Below, piece by piece: positions 12,570 through 12,583 of a DNA stretch of 12,583 nucleotides. A program made the position numbers and the translations under genes. How positions within the stretch are numbered: the first letter of the stretch is position 1; every line of letters starts with the position of its first letter. The DNA is from an uncultured Lachnospiraceae bacterium. Its GTDB lineage: Bacteria; Bacillota; Clostridia; Lachnospirales; Lachnospiraceae. The DNA lies in assembly GCA_947177925.1 (NCBI GenBank), contig CAMWWJ010000064.1, forward strand, positions 1 to 12,583. Direction: 5' to 3'. The notes under the pieces are model-generated. The model ran no database searches. It worked only from the letters and a program-made list of their open reading frames with translations, and was not told the origin of the DNA.

Positions 12570-12583
12570 CGCCATGGACGGCG
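12570..12583. repeat. Hairpin repeat, copy 2 (same loop, different stem; cut by window end)
   Basis: CGCC pairs with GGCG around the same ATGGAC loop, giving at least 4 base pairs before the window ends. The outer bases differ from copy 1 on both arms but remain complementary to each other. The structure may extend, and more copies may follow, beyond the edge. Confidence 0.6.

Noticed and set aside
12536..12583. CRISPR array at the right edge
   Set aside because: The repeated unit is only a 12-base core with a 17-base gap between copies, stems differ between copies, and no cas genes are in view.

Overview
The window looks like chromosome from a Gram-positive, low-GC, endospore-type Clostridia, most likely a Lachnospiraceae-like gut anaerobe. 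The reasons are AT-rich intergenic DNA, AGGAG-type ribosome binding sites, a Spo0A output-domain protein, a large secreted amidase with GBS Bsp-like repeats, and LytTR and AraC regulators. The species call is inference. Nine complete genes and one truncated gene are supported. All lie on the minus strand except the AraC regulator near the right end.

Reading in the direction of transcription (right to left), positions about 11323 to 5829 hold a compact four-gene operon for GDP-L-fucose: gmd (GDP-mannose 4,6-dehydratase), fcl (GDP-L-fucose synthase), manC (mannose-1-phosphate guanylyltransferase), and a 775-residue fusion. The fusion joins a ManC-like nucleotidyltransferase domain, a type II phosphomannose-isomerase cupin and a complete type I phosphomannose isomerase (ManA). 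Together they would turn fructose-6-phosphate into GDP-L-fucose. The phosphomannomutase step is not encoded here, nor is any fucosyltransferase. An AraC-family regulator is transcribed divergently from gmd across a 142-base gap and is the obvious candidate controller.

Downstream of the operon, and with its own terminator, is a 124-residue protein that is only the DNA-binding half of Spo0A, without a receiver domain. Next comes a 1048-residue exported cell-wall hydrolase with a signal peptide, Amidase_3 domain, four GBS Bsp-like repeats and a C-terminal glucosaminidase domain. It has a good sigma-A promoter and a strong terminator.

The left end holds a less ordinary set: a LytTR response regulator with a degenerate receiver, then a small soluble papain-like (C39/AvrRpt2-like) cysteine protease, then the first 100 codons of an unrecognised protein running off the window edge. 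This set could be a peptide-regulated effector or modification module, but that is inference.

The right end (12306-12583) has no convincing gene. It finishes with two hairpins 29 bases apart that share an identical CC-ATGGAC-GG core but have different, self-complementary outer stems. This is the start of what may be a repeat array continuing past the window.

The most notable points are the three-part ManC/ManA fusion, whose nucleotidyltransferase domain seems to have lost its catalytic motifs while an intact ManC is encoded next door; the receiver-less Spo0A protein; and the constant-loop hairpin repeats.
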